The position numbers and the translations under genes are program-made. The notes under the pieces are model-generated. The model saw only the letters and a list, made by a program, of their open reading frames with translations. It had not been told where the DNA came from and ran no database searches. Shown here in pieces: positions 1 through 11,256 of a stretch of DNA of 64,000 nt. The stretch spans positions 17,638,899 through 17,702,898 of the forward strand of contig NC_084678.1 of NCBI RefSeq assembly GCF_028389875.1, given 5' to 3'. Source of the DNA: Rhea pennata (taxonomy: Eukaryota > Chordata > Aves > Rheiformes > Rheidae). Numbering within the stretch: the first letter of the stretch is position 1; every line of letters begins with the position of its first letter.

Positions 1-2000
1 ATATCATGCAGGTGTCAGGTACAGTTGTATTTAGAGCTATAGATATCAATTCTCATCTTTGAGAATAGGGAAAAATACAAGAGCTAAGTTACGAAAAAGA
101 AACAAGCAAATTTTGGATAAAGATGGAAACCCATAACATCTTAATGAAGTGGTGCCGTTGTTTTACATGGATTCACGTACTTCACCCTTCGGTGGCAGAA
201 CAGCTAAAGGACTTGGACAAGCCATTAACTAAAAATAGGCACCCAAGGGAGAATCCAGTGAGCCTGAGTAACTAGGCTTAGAAAGGATAAGCAAGAAGGT
301 GGGGTGACTGGGGAAAGCATTTTTGAAGATTTTTTTTGGTAAAAGTCTTAATTGCAGGAAGTAGAAAATGCCTCTGCAGGATTATTCTTTCCAGACTGCA
401 AGGGTGATGCCATGTCAGAGAAAGGAAATGGGGATTTTCAGAATGAACTGCAGGAAATCTTCCCAGCAGCTGCAATTCACCTGTCAGCAATGAAGGAATT
501 AAAGAACAAAGAGGTGAGCTTCCAACAAAAGTACTAGAATCATCAATCTATCTGAGAAGAAGAAAGGGAACCCCACTGAAGTGACATTTTCCAATGTTAT
601 TTGAGGCTAAAGGCCAGGCACTATTGTGAGACGGTTGAACAGGATGACAAAATGCTGTACGTGAAATTCAGTGGAAACAAATACAAGTTAATGTGTTGTT
701 CCTTCATACAAATGAATTTTGAGCCAGCTATAATCCCATGGGGAAAAGATCTTCAGCCTTTCACATAGCTCTAGAAATCTGAGTCTAGGAAGGACTGATT
801 AGGAGAGTTAACCTCATGCTGCCATGGGAATGGCTTATCTTGTATGTTTTCTAATGAGTGAGCTGGAATGGTACTTATCTCTGGTGAGACATTACGCCCT
901 TCTCTTTTTGAGAATTTAGGGAGATTCTGACTTACAAATGCTGACATGTTTGTGTCCTGTCCTTTCACAAATTTGCTCTAAGTTTTAGCTTGTCTTCACA
1001 GTTCCTGTGGATCTTAAACCCCCAAGTCAGTTTAGTAAATAGGTGTTCTTTTTAAAGAAGTGTGGCTAAACCCTTCTGGGCAATTATTTGCTGTAGCCGT
1101 TTCTCTTGAGCTCAATTTGTTGACACCTTTCTGCTATAGCTGTGCCTGGAATAAAGATATTATGGGATGATTCACAGGGCTGTCCTACTGAAGCAGTCCT
1201 GGTCCTGTAGCTAGCAGTTGTAATGCTCATCTTTGGAATCTTTCTGCTTTGTACTCAGTGGGATAAGAATGTGACATTTGGGCTTGCATAGTGCTTATCA
1301 CAGATGAGTTTTATCTGTTCTGACAGATTCAACCTCTGAGTGGTATTGCTCTCTCAAACAACTGGTGCTTAGTGTCTCAAATATCGTAGAACTTCTCTGC
1401 TGTCCTCTCTCAGTGTAAAAACAAATCTTCCTGGCTGTCTTTTATTCATTTAGCCTCTTTCAAATATTGCTTTAAAAATGCCTCTCTTCCATCCAAACTA
1501 TTTTATGTCTTCCAAGATGGCTTAACTTGTATTTGTCATGAGTGAATTGCAATAATATCTTGCACCATAGAGTTCCTACTCTTGGTCCCCCAATGATCTG
1601 CAAAATAAGAATGTATATATGCAAATATTATGCCTGATCCTATATTTACTAACACTGATGCTTTGAGTCTTTGGAGAGAACTTTCATATTCGCCCACCAC
1701 TCCCTACAGTTTCCCTATCTTAATAATCATCTTATGATAGAAAGTAGCATGGTGACTTATACATCCCTAAGTCTTGATTTAACAAAAAACTTTGTGACAA
1801 AACTTTTTTTTTAACCCCATAATGAGCATAATGGGATGCCGTTCCCTCATGCACAAGTGTCACGAACATAAACAGTACAGTTTTTCAGACTGTGCTACAG
1901 CAATCATTCTCACAGTGTGGTAAGTTTAACATTATACTTTCTCTACAATTGCATAAGGAAGAGGTTGTCTAAGCTGACTTGTAATCATTTTTATAACAAT
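1..2000. other. No recognised gene; AT-rich non-coding sequence
   Basis: No coding exon, RNA gene or known repeat family could be recognised here. Short open stretches (for example 352-537 +) lack homology that I can name. An AATAAA on the + strand at 1150-1155 could be the cleavage signal of a + strand gene ending just before or inside the window; in human, TM9SF4 lies on this side of PLAGL2. No exon supports that, so it is only a possibility. The lower end of the PLAGL2 3' UTR may also reach into this stretch. Confidence 0.5.
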
Positions 2001-3834
2001 TTATTGAAGCTCAGTGCATATTTCCTAATGAATTTAGATTCTGAAGTGGTGCAGTTCATACATTCAAAAATTTCTGTTATGAGCTAACTGAAAAATTTTC
2101 ACTAACTTCACAAAATAATTTATTATGTGAATAAAGTACTCCGTATTTTGATTCGAAGTTGTCTCATTAGTTTTAGACTGGCTGAGAAAATATTTGCAAA
2201 TGATTAGTTCTGTTGGGAAACAGGAACTCATATTCAGGTTCCAGTGCAAATACTTGGTATTAGCATGAGCTTGCCTTCTGTGAATGTGGTCCCTTTGTTG
2301 GTTTAAACTTTCATTTAATTCACAAACGTTACTGCAATTTTGCTCATTAGAATAGCTGTGAAAAGCAAATAACACATGCAAATAGTAGTGAAATGAATTC
2401 CATTTATTCTTTGACAGACTACTGGTAGGAAAGAGATGTCTGGCTCTAAGTTTAGCTACCACTGCTAAAGAAATTCAGTGATGACAGCTGTTCAGAGTAC
2501 AATGCAGGCATAAAGCAAGAAAGCTGAATGTTATGAAATGGAAGAAAAAAATATATGATGGCATTGCAAAAATCTGATATATCTTCACTTGCAGGAAGTG
2601 ATCAGTTCTGACCACTTATTTTTCAAAATAAATTCTCTCAACTGAAGATGGATAAGGCTTGCATATGTTTTAACATTATGAAACACTTTACTTTGCAAAG
2701 AGAAAAGCAATAGAAGACAGGATTGAGGTATTTAATGATGGTAAACAGAAGAGTAGCTGACATGTTCTATTTACCTTTTCTATGTTAGAGAACAAGAAGG
2801 CACTCATTGAACTTTGAAAGGCAACATTTTAAGTGGAGAGAAGGAAGTACTGCATTTAACTCAGGGTCATTGCCACAGGATATTGCTGAGGTAAATAAAT
2901 CTTATATTACATTTTGATACAAAAGTATTATTTGCAGCATTGCTGGCTAACCTAAAACAATTGATCTATGTTTTGGAGAATCATTGGATCACTAAAGAGT
3001 CATTCTGGGAAGAATTACTAAACTAAATTAAAAATAAAATTCTTGAGTAAAATGGAAGGGGGACAAGCCTATGAACAAACAAAGCACAGCTAATCTCATG
3101 CTGTGGTATCAATGGCTCAGCAGAAAGTAAAATGCATTAACTGAAATGGATGTATTCTGAGGAAAGGAGGGAAGACAGTATCTGACTTCATTGAAGGAGC
3201 TGAGATAACAAAGTAGAGGTAGATTTTGCATTTTCTAAATTTATGGAGAACAATATTGATAGGTTTCCTAGTTCATATTGGCCTATGATGATTCCTGCAC
3301 GCTGAGGCATTAAGATCTGCGTGTCTATATTCATAAATACGCACTAAAGTATAGCAAAATTGACCTTCGTATGTTACTATCCTGAGTACAAGTGCCCAGG
3401 AAAATGAGAACAGGAGACAATACAAATGCTAAATGACATTAGCAGCTCACTCATTAGCAGCTGTTAGTGCCACTTAACAGTTTAACTCTTTTGCTATCAG
3501 TAGGTAAACATTCCATAGAAGAATTTTAAGAGGTGGTACAGGGAGCAAGGGAAGCAGAAATTTAAGTTGAGGAGGCAAGGCTTGAGGAAGAGAGAACAAA
3601 AAAGCTTGTGGCTCCAAATCTTAAGTGAAAAGGCAACTGCAGATCCAAGCCCTCAGCTTTTGTTAGAACTATTAGTGTTGGGGAAAATGTTTCAAATACA
3701 GTGACAAAGTGTAAATGAACCTGGGACCAATTTTTTCCTCCTGATTCCTGGTTGTCATCATCCTAGATTGGAGGTCAAATTGTATCTCTTGAGCTCAAAC
3801 AGCATGGTATTGACCTCACTGAATGGTTATGTTA

Positions 3835-3870
3835 AAAAAAAAAAAAAAAGAAAGAAAGAAAGAGAAATTC
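3835..3870. repeat. A-tract plus (AAAG)n microsatellite
   Basis: A run of A residues passes directly into several GAAA units on the + strand. It is a simple repeat inside the probable PLAGL2 3' UTR. Confidence 0.8.
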
Positions 3871-4241
3871 ATATTCTGTCCCTCATTTCAAAACAGATGT
3901 CAGAAGTTTGTTCTTGTACAGTTCTGGTATGACAGCACTTGATGCTGCTAGCCCCTACCTAGCTCCTCACCTTGCTTTTTCACATCCTTTGGTTTCCAGA
4001 ACAGATGCATGATCTATTTGCCTGTATGCTTTACTTAAAAGGGCTCTATCCATACACCACAAAAATAAGCTAAGTTGCGAGAGTTGCGCTGTCCTCTTGA
4101 TGCATATGGATAGCCAGAGGGAATACGCAGGAAACTGCCACTTACAGCAGCAGGGGCTGAAATGGTCCAAAAAAGCAGTGTATTTCCCCATGGGGGAAGA
4201 ACTTGAAAGTGAAGAGAAATCAGTGCAACCTGACTTCATTG

Positions 4242-4415
4242 TGTAAACAGTGTTCTAGCTACACTAGATATAAAACCAGTGTATTCTGATGCCTCCTATT
4301 TTTGTAATGGTGGAAACAGATTTACGTTGTGTAAACAATGTTCACTGTAATGAGTTTAACCTAATGGCTCCGTAAAGAAAAATGAGGTGATGTGTCTGAA
4401 TTCACTGTGTAAACG
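4242..4415 (-). promoter_or_regulatory. PLAGL2: Cluster of three miR-30 seed matches in PLAGL2 3' UTR
   Basis: In the mRNA sense (- strand), TGTTTACA occurs at 4242-4249 and 4330-4337, and GTTTACA at 4409-4415. TGTTTACA is the 8-mer target for the miR-30 family seed; the third is a 7-mer-A1 match. The sites lie about 580-750 nt after the stop codon and are spaced 88 and 79 bp apart. The first two share a longer 15/16 match around the seed, so they may come from an old local duplication. At DNA level TGTAAACA is also a forkhead-factor motif, an alternative reading. Confidence 0.5.
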
Positions 4416-4437
4416 GTCTTGTTACTTAACACTGATG

Positions 4438-4475
4438 TGGAGTAAGCTGTATTAGGTGGAGTAAGCTGTATTAGG
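4438..4475. repeat. 19-bp perfect tandem duplication
   Basis: The unit tggagtaagctgtattagg occurs twice head to tail with no mismatch. The perfect identity suggests a recent event. It lies in the probable PLAGL2 3' UTR. Confidence 0.9.
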
Positions 4476-4992
4476 TGATAGGATGAGAGGTAGTGGGGAA
4501 GGGCAACCTCTTCCCCATTGGCTTCATATAGAGTGGGTATCCTGACTTCTCCTCCTCCTCCATGTGGAGGTATTGACTATTTTGCCAGAATTGCAGTGTG
4601 ATAATATGAAATGGAAGCTGGACTCTTCAAAAGTTTAGCCCAAGATGAAAGAGCCTCAACTCCTTCTCTGGGTCAGTCCCTTCCCAAAGAGGAACACAGC
4701 TCCAGGATCTTAGGGAAGGTCAGTGCTAAGTGTGGCTCCTGATTCACAGATTAAAAAATAGATAAAATATATCCAGTCTATTAGATGAAATCTTTTCACT
4801 ATACAGGACTGGGACTTGCATGGGAATATCTGCTGTTCCAGTCTACAAGTGCTCCCTCCAGTGATCAGAAACCTCCTGTCTGAAACAGCTTTGGAAAGCT
4901 TTCACACCCCAAAGGGAAGTAAGAGTTGTGCGTTTTTAAGGCTCTCCACAAAAGGGTGACAGAAAGATCTGTTCTCCAGTGCTATTTTCAGC

Positions 4993-7410
4993 TTATTGAA
5001 ATGCCTGGTGGAAACGTGGCAGTGTGGTTGTGCTCAAGCTGGAGGTGAAAACAGGGGGCAATGAATGAAGGGGACCAAAGTTCAGTGAGGCCCCAGTTCC
5101 AGGGGAGTCTTGAGGTTGATGTTGCAAAGTGGTAAGCAGTGGCTGTGTCTCTCCCTGTGAGTAGCCCATGACCAATCCCCCTGAAGATACAGGTGGATTG
5201 CAAGGAGGAAGATTTAGGGGGAGGAAGCCAAGAAGGTGAGAAAAGTCCATGTTAGCAGCACAGAGAGCCTCTGAAAGGTTAGCAGGGCTCTTGGAAAGCA
5301 AAGCCTCGTCCAGAGAGGGTGGCTGAGGCGAAGAGGACTGAGGCTCACCAGATGAGAGAGACAGGCTGCCAGGGAAGTCTGACAAAAAGCTGTCCACCTC
5401 TACTTTGGGTAGTTTCTCAGGCAAATATGAGGTAGGTCCGAGCTGATACTTTGGAGGAGGTTGCGGTGGGGAGGAGATGGGAGAAGAAGACTCCAGAGGA
5501 TAGCTCATTCCCATTGGAAGAGAATTAGGAACCAAAGAATGGGGCATCCCTGAGCTTGGCATGGTTTGGAGATGTGTACTGTACATGCCCACAGGCAACA
5601 TGCCAGGGAAGCTCTTACCACCTATCATGTCTCTGGATGCCATACATAGGACTGGACTCAGCTCTTCTTTCACTGCTACAGATGAGCTGCAGCTTAGGAG
5701 ACCCAACATGTCAACTGGCTCTGTCTTTATCTTCAGCAGTTCCTGGGAGTGGCTTTTCTTCATGTGCCTGGTCAGATGATCTTTCCGCCCAAATCTTTGA
5801 GCACAGTATTGGCACAGGAAGTCCTTCCGCCCCGTGTGTACTACTAAATGTCTCCGCACATCTTTCCGAGTGTAGAAGCGCCGATCGCAGTGGTCACAGG
5901 GATGTTTCTTTTCTTTTGCTCCACCAGAGGCCCGCCTAGAATGAGCTTTGAGGTGCTCCAGCAGGACTTGCGTACTTTCGAATGTCTGGAGACATACTTT
6001 ACAGCTAAGATCACCACTAGCAGCTGCATGCATGGCCAGATGTCGCCTAAAGCCAAGTTTTGTGTTGTAGTTCTTGCCACACTCAGGACAATGGAGGGCC
6101 TCCTTGTTGGGATCATGGGTCTGAAGGTGGTTGCGCAGGTGATCTTTCCGGTGGAACATCTTTTCACAATACATACACTGATGAGGCTTCTGAGCAGAGT
6201 GAGTGGCCATATGCCTTTTGGGAGAAAAGCAGGAGAGTTTAGACTAGAGTTCAACCCCTAAGAGAACACATGCTACTTTCTCAAGTTTTTCCTTGTCCTA
6301 CACTTATTGGCACAAAAATGCCAGCTGGAGTTTTAATGCTACTAAAAAGATGCTGAACAGCCAGCCTAGGCAGCAGTGATTCTCCAGGCACAGAAGCACA
6401 TTACTAACAACAGTTACAGAATCTAAGTGGTGCCTGTCCTGCCTGGAATGCATCACCTCTGCACTTGATTACTTCAATCTTCTACTCATCTCCTGTTCTC
6501 TCTGTTGAGGCTACCAAAAAGGGAAATGACAAAGACAGCCTTGGTAGTTTATGACAAGAAATGCTTGTCTACTGGTGAGACCATTTCATTTCAAGAGGCA
6601 TCAGTTTGTGGCAATGTCTTTTGACTACCACTGTTGACTGATCTCACCTTGGTATCCTTTACTCTATGAAACCATGTTCCTAGTGATTTTATAATTTATT
6701 TTTCTACCCTATATTTCAGTACACAAATAGAAGCTCTACTTCTTCATGCTAGAACAATAACTTTCACAGAAATGCTGCTGTGATTAAAATTACAGAGGTA
6801 GGGCTTAGGTAATACGAATGCTATTCTTGCTTTTCAGGTTGTGTGTTTTTTTTTTTTTTTTTTTTTTTTTTGTAAACTTCACTTTATGCTTCAATTTCCT
6901 CCTTAGTAATACAGAAAATATCTTGAGCTCAGGATAAAGTATTGTCTGAGGTTCTCTGGAAGGTGCTTAAACAGATGCCAAGTATGGTAATGTCTGGGAC
7001 TCAACTGCTTTGCAAGGTAACAAGGGCATTCCCCCTCCTCCACCTTCTCAGAAATTATATCAAAAAAACATCATGGAGGGGTTTTCCCCTCTCTTCTGGT
7101 AGGAGAGAACTGTTCTGCAGAGGCACTCAGCAGTTACCTACCTATATAGCTTGTACTTAGAAGCAAAGGCTTTGCCACAGTGCAGCTGAGGACAGTTGTA
7201 TGGTCTCTGCTCAGTATGAGAAAGTGTGTGAGCTCTTAGCTTGTCCACATTAGGGAAGGAGGTCTCCGATATTTCACATTGGCATTTTCCCTGACTTTCA
7301 GTCTCTTCACCTCTTGGCCTGGAGACTAATTTCCAGCCTGTCTCCTCCTCCTCCTCCTCCTGCTTTGCATCTTGAATCCAGTTGGGGATACTGGGGAAGA
7401 ATGCCGTCAT
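4993..7410 (-). CDS. PLAGL2: PLAGL2, C2H2 zinc-finger transcription factor (complete, 2 coding exons)
   Basis: A nuclear transcription activator of the PLAG family. Coding exons on the - strand are 7410-7142 and 6214-4993. The join splits an Arg codon (AG|G), with donor GTAGGT at 7141 and acceptor AAAAG before 6214. The spliced product is 496 aa, the same length as human PLAGL2. It opens MTAFFPSIPNWIQDAKQ with a Glu-rich stretch, then seven C2H2 fingers (about residues 60-250, all linkers recognisable). Next comes the IKTEPVDMLGLLS segment, a Ser/Pro/Leu-rich activation region, and the conserved end TTLPRFHQAFQ. The start at 7408-7410 matches the family; the frame stays open upstream, but only from non-ATG codons. 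The gene lies head to head with POFUT1, as in mammals. Nothing is broken. Confidence 0.97.
6846..6871. repeat. Poly-T tract (26 nt)
   Basis: An uninterrupted T run on the + strand inside the 927-bp intron (6215-7141) between the two PLAGL2 coding exons. In the transcript it reads as poly-A. Confidence 0.9.
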
Positions 7411-7503
7411 GGCAGGTCTAGTAGAACATAGCCATGTCAAGCAGAACTCAAGCCTGCGGGCATCTGGCTGTGATGTCCTGGTACAGCCGTCAGTTGGAAC
7501 CTT
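7142..7503 (-). other. PLAGL2: PLAGL2 exon 2: 5' UTR part with two short uORFs
   Basis: The likely acceptor is CACCACAG just above 7503, giving a 93-nt leader part before the start at 7410. It holds two upstream ATGs: one opening an 8-codon uORF at 7463-7437, and one opening MAMFY-stop at 7435-7418. Both end before the main start, so they could damp translation. The acceptor was chosen by eye; another site further up would lengthen the leader. Confidence 0.55.
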
Positions 7504-9306
7504 CTGTGGTGAAACTGCTTTAATAGCAAAAAATCTTCATCTGAAATCACAGAATAGTGTTAAGATACTGTATCTCTCATCTGTGCACACAAAGATGTAT
7601 GAGCATTCAACAAGCACTGTAAGTATGTGAAGATGCTTGTCTTGCACGTCGCTTGTTCGCAGACAAGGGAAACTCCCACCTCTAGAATGTCTGTGCTTTG
7701 CAGAATAAAATGTAGTCAATTATGTTACAGTGTGGTAGAGCAGATCAGCTAGAGAGTGCTTCTAACGTGGGAGCACTAGATTTGAGTTTAACCCAGGAAT
7801 ATATCTATATGGCAATCCAATATATGAGATGAAGTGCCAGCAGTAGTTGATGCATTCTGAGCACAGCAGAGATAATTTACTGCTGAGCAGAAAGACATTA
7901 AATCACTTCTGTAACACAGAGGATGAGGTTTTATTCTCCCTTAACCCCCTGTTTCTCTTTAGTTCCCTGAACAAAATAATGTTAAATTTCTGTGAATAAC
8001 ATCTTTTTGCAACTATTAAGAGCCTGTGTCACTTGCGTTCGTTTTCTTCTGAAATATTGCAGATAGGTGTGTCTCTGCAGCTCTACCTCACCTTTCCCAG
8101 CTTTTTTTTATGGATCTCTTTTCATACTTTTTGCTTATACTTTATAGCTTATTCTTACTTGCTCTTGATTATTATTCATGTGCGAGTATCTTCTAAAGCT
8201 TCTCTGAGAAATTAAGGTTCTCATGTAATTTTTTTTCATCCACTCTGCTACAAACTTGGTGAACTGTTAAGACCACCTCCAAGCAAACCAATCTGAATTA
8301 CCATACATGGGTCAATAGGAGAGTGGAGGAAAACCTGCTACTCTCAGCAACACTGCACATTTTTCAAAAAGATAACAGATTCTGCTTCTCTTCAGAGTAT
8401 GTTTAGTCATGGTATTTTCTCTTTTCTACTGCAGGGCAGATTCCACCTCTCTCAATTAGCATGTTTTCTATAGTAATGAGCAAATATCCTTCTTTTACAG
8501 TCTCATCCATTGATATAGAAGGTCAAACTGTTTCCTCCTCAACAAAATATACCTCCTACATCCTCTTCATCTACGGGTATTTTTTGTTGGCTTTCATATC
8601 CGTGAACATCTATATTAATCGCTGTTAGTAGGTTGGTCTTAAGTTGTATTTGTCTTGTGCATAAAGTCCTGCATTTTTATAAAGTTCCACCAGCACCTGA
8701 ACTGTTAAATGGTTAGCTGGAATAAAAACCTCAGAATAGATCCTTTTCATTAGTTAGCTGCCTGAGAAACACTTCTTAAAGTAACACAAAACCCTCAAAC
8801 TCTTTCTTTCTCCATGATTGCTTCAGAAGGAGGAACTTCCTGCCTGCACATCAACATGAGTGCCAGTTGTGGGCAGGATGTGCAACTACGAGGGAACAAA
8901 CCTATCCCCATTAAGAAAGTGCATGACTGAACGTTATGAATAGATGAAATGACACTAATTGTAACTACACAATCAAATCACGATACCACGAATGGTTCCC
9001 TCAGGGTGAAAACACTGGGAAATGGCATGATTCTAGGAATGTATTTCACTAAGCATGAGGTTTCAAAATGACCATCAGGGACAGAATTTGATTTTATGAG
9101 GACTGAGCCTACTCGAGCAGAGCACAACAAAGAAAGGATTAAAACTGCTGAGATACCACAGTGTGATGTGATGGCTCCTTTTACCTCTCAGGATGCAGGT
9201 GTCCTGCGTTTCAGAATAATCTTTCTTTGTAGGTGTCTAACACTATGAGTATTTCACCTCTTTTGAGGTGGGTGCTGAAAAGTATAAATGAGCTCTATCT
9301 CCTGCT

Positions 9307-9408
9307 TCAGAGTTTTGCACACGTTCCAAGAGTCTTTACCACTTTCTCCAGGTATTTGCTTCTTTCCCTCTGAACAAGCTCAGCCATCTGTTCCAGTTTC
9401 AAAGCTAC
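9307..9408 (-). other. Orphan exon-like open stretch (33 codons plus stop)
   Basis: On the - strand a strong acceptor (seven T then CAG) is followed at 9408 by 33 codons and TGA at 9307-9309. The peptide runs VALKLEQMAELVQRERSK and on to a Leu/Val heptad-like helix ending GTCAKL. The codon content looks like a coiled-coil coding exon rather than chance intron. A donor-like GTG|GTAAAG also lies inside it. I cannot assign a gene. It could be the last exon of a nested gene, an alternative PLAGL2 exon, or a fossil exon. Confidence 0.35.
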
Positions 9409-10589
9409 CTGAAAAAAAGACAAAGTTTAAATGTTGCCATCTTTAATATTAAGGCACATGAACTATCACCTTCCAAGCAGAAACTCAAATACTCACAAAT
9501 GAATTAAAAAATAATTTTCCTGTAATCAATTACTGTAAAATTTCATAAACCTTCCTTTAAAATTTTAAGGTTCTAGAAAGAAAAAGGGCTAATTGTTTGG
9601 GTTTCTTTCTAATTCTAAACACTTATCACAGGACACAAGCAGCTGTAAATTAAGAAAAAAATACAGATGAGGATCTTGCATAGTATCAGTGAAACTATTG
9701 CAACCTAGTTTTGCTAAAAGTAGTAGCATAAAAATAGCAACAGATCTTTGAAAGAGTAACAACACGATTCATGCTTGGCTAATAAACTCTCTGCATGATC
9801 TATATTTTAATTTTCAAAAGATCTTGGCTAGGTTTTTTATGCAACATTTCCCTAAAGAATGTTTCCAATATACTCCCTGTTCAGAATAAGTCTGTAGCTA
9901 CCAGAGAGAAACAATTACTGTATTTTTTTGAACTCTCAGATATTTTTACCTATACTTCTTCAGAAAACATCTTTCTGATCACAGAATCTATACCAGGACT
10001 GGGAAACTTGCTCAACATAAAAGGTTCAGTACTTGTCCTTGAATAATATTTCTAGCCCAAAGAACTCAAGAGATCTCAGATCTGATGGTTACAAAAAAGT
10101 CCCGTCACCAGGTCAGTCTTCCTCTCCTTCAATGCTACAGAGGTTAAGAGGTTGTCATGGTGAACAGAGAGCTGGAAAAAGTTTCATCCATCTGAATGCT
10201 GGGTTCCTATAGGCTGCCAATTAATATGAAATATTTCATTTCTACATATATCAAGCTTGTGCAAATTAAAGCTAGAAGAGATCATATCAAGTGATGGAGC
10301 ATATACTGTGTATGAGATTCCACCCATTTATCTTTGCACAGAAAAATGATATGTCTGAGTAAGTACATAGCACAAAAAAGCACTCAGCCTTGACTGAAAG
10401 ACCTTGGGATAGAGAGCATACCACCTGCTTTGACAGTTTGTTCCGGTGTTTAATCATTCTCAAATCATGGTTCAATTATGTAGCACTTAGTGCTGCACTG
10501 CACTATTTCTGCATCTAGATATCACTCTGGTGATGCAGAGTACCATTCCCTCTGTTGCACATGAAAACTCTGTGACCTGTTCTGGGAAC

Positions 10590-10663
10590 CAGATCAGGGA
10601 ACTGATCCATGTTAAAAACAATCAAGAAAAAATAAAAGGTGCCTGGGTCAGTTCTCTGATCTG
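10590..10663. repeat. Imperfect foldback, 19-bp arms
   Basis: The arm cagatcagggaactgatcc (10590-10608) faces gggtcagttctctgatctg (10645-10663). They pair at 17 of 19 positions and both mismatches are G:U-compatible. The loop is 36 nt and A-rich. A further TGTTCT/AGAACA pair lies beyond the arms across a 6-nt bulge. It could be a small foldback element or a hairpin RNA; no known microRNA was recognised. Confidence 0.6.
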
Positions 10664-10778
10664 AGAACACAGTTGTGCTAATCCTGGTGCAAAGGGCTTA
10701 CAGCAATAGGGAAGTAGGGACAACTACCCTGGAAGACTGACTGTTGACCTCCTGTATTATGGAGCTGCAGTTTCTTTT

Positions 10779-10965
10779 TTCACAGAATCAAAAACAGTTG
10801 GGGATGGCAGGGACCTCTGGAGATCACCTGTCCAACCCCCTGCTAAAGCAGGGTCAGCTAGAGCAGATTACCCAAGGCTATGTCCAGATAGGTTTTGAAT
10901 ATCTTCAAGGATGGAGACTAAACAATCTCTCCAGGCAGCCTGTTCCATTACTCAACCGCTCTCAC

Positions 10966-11008
<43 letters not shown>

Positions 11009-11256
11009 GTTTTTTTTTTTGTGTTCAGATGGAATTTCCTGTGTTTCAGTTTGTGCCTACTACCTCTCATCCTGTCACTGGCAACCACTGAGAAGAGTCT
11101 TGCTCTGCCTCCCATATACTTCCCACCAGATCATTATACACATTGATAAGATCCCCACAAGCCATCTCTTCTCCAGGCTAAACAGTCCCAGCTCTTTCTC
11201 TAAAGGGCATCTCTCGCATCTAATTCAAAATTGTCTGTCCTTGGCTTCTAGGTGCT
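10779..11256 (-). mobile_element. CR1-type LINE fragment (3' part), minus orientation
   Basis: The + strand matches the reverse complement of the 3' part of avian CR1 LINEs as I know it. It opens cagaatca near 10782, then 'ggcagggacctctggagatc' and the 'ccaaccccctgctaaagcag' block. The 'ccaggcagcctgttcc' block and the 'ctcttctccaggctaaacag' block follow in the usual order. The element therefore reads on the - strand and is 5'-truncated, as is usual for CR1. Its middle has been replaced by a 38-nt A run. It sits inside PLAGL2 intron 1. Confidence 0.88.
10969..11006. repeat. 38-nt poly-A inside the CR1 fragment
   Basis: The A run lies where CR1 normally reads 'ctcacagtgaagaatttc'. It therefore looks like expansion of an internal A-rich site and not the tail of a separate insertion. 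Confidence 0.85.

Larger units (their letters stand above)
2000..4992 (-). other. PLAGL2: Probable PLAGL2 3' UTR (lower boundary uncertain)
   Basis: This lies directly downstream, on the - strand, of the PLAGL2 stop codon at 4993-4995. It has no coding exon. Several - strand AATAAA signals (TTTATT on +) occur near 2000, 2117 and 2402, so the cleavage site cannot be fixed by eye. A UTR of about 3 kb would be in keeping with the long human PLAGL2 3' UTR as I remember it. Near 3835-3870 there is an A-tract running into an AAAG microsatellite. Three miR-30-type seed matches lie at 4242-4415. Confidence 0.5.

Noticed and set aside
2064-2462. 132-codon - strand frame
   Set aside because: No recognisable domain, AT-rich composition and location in the probable PLAGL2 3' UTR suggest chance.
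5556-6261. + strand frames opposite the PLAGL2 zinc fingers
   Set aside because: Shadows of the strongly conserved PLAGL2 coding strand.
10287-10475. - strand frame containing MIKHRNKLSKQ before a GTGG donor-like site
   Set aside because: It looked like a coding exon, but a stop lies just above with no acceptor between, so no exon can be drawn.
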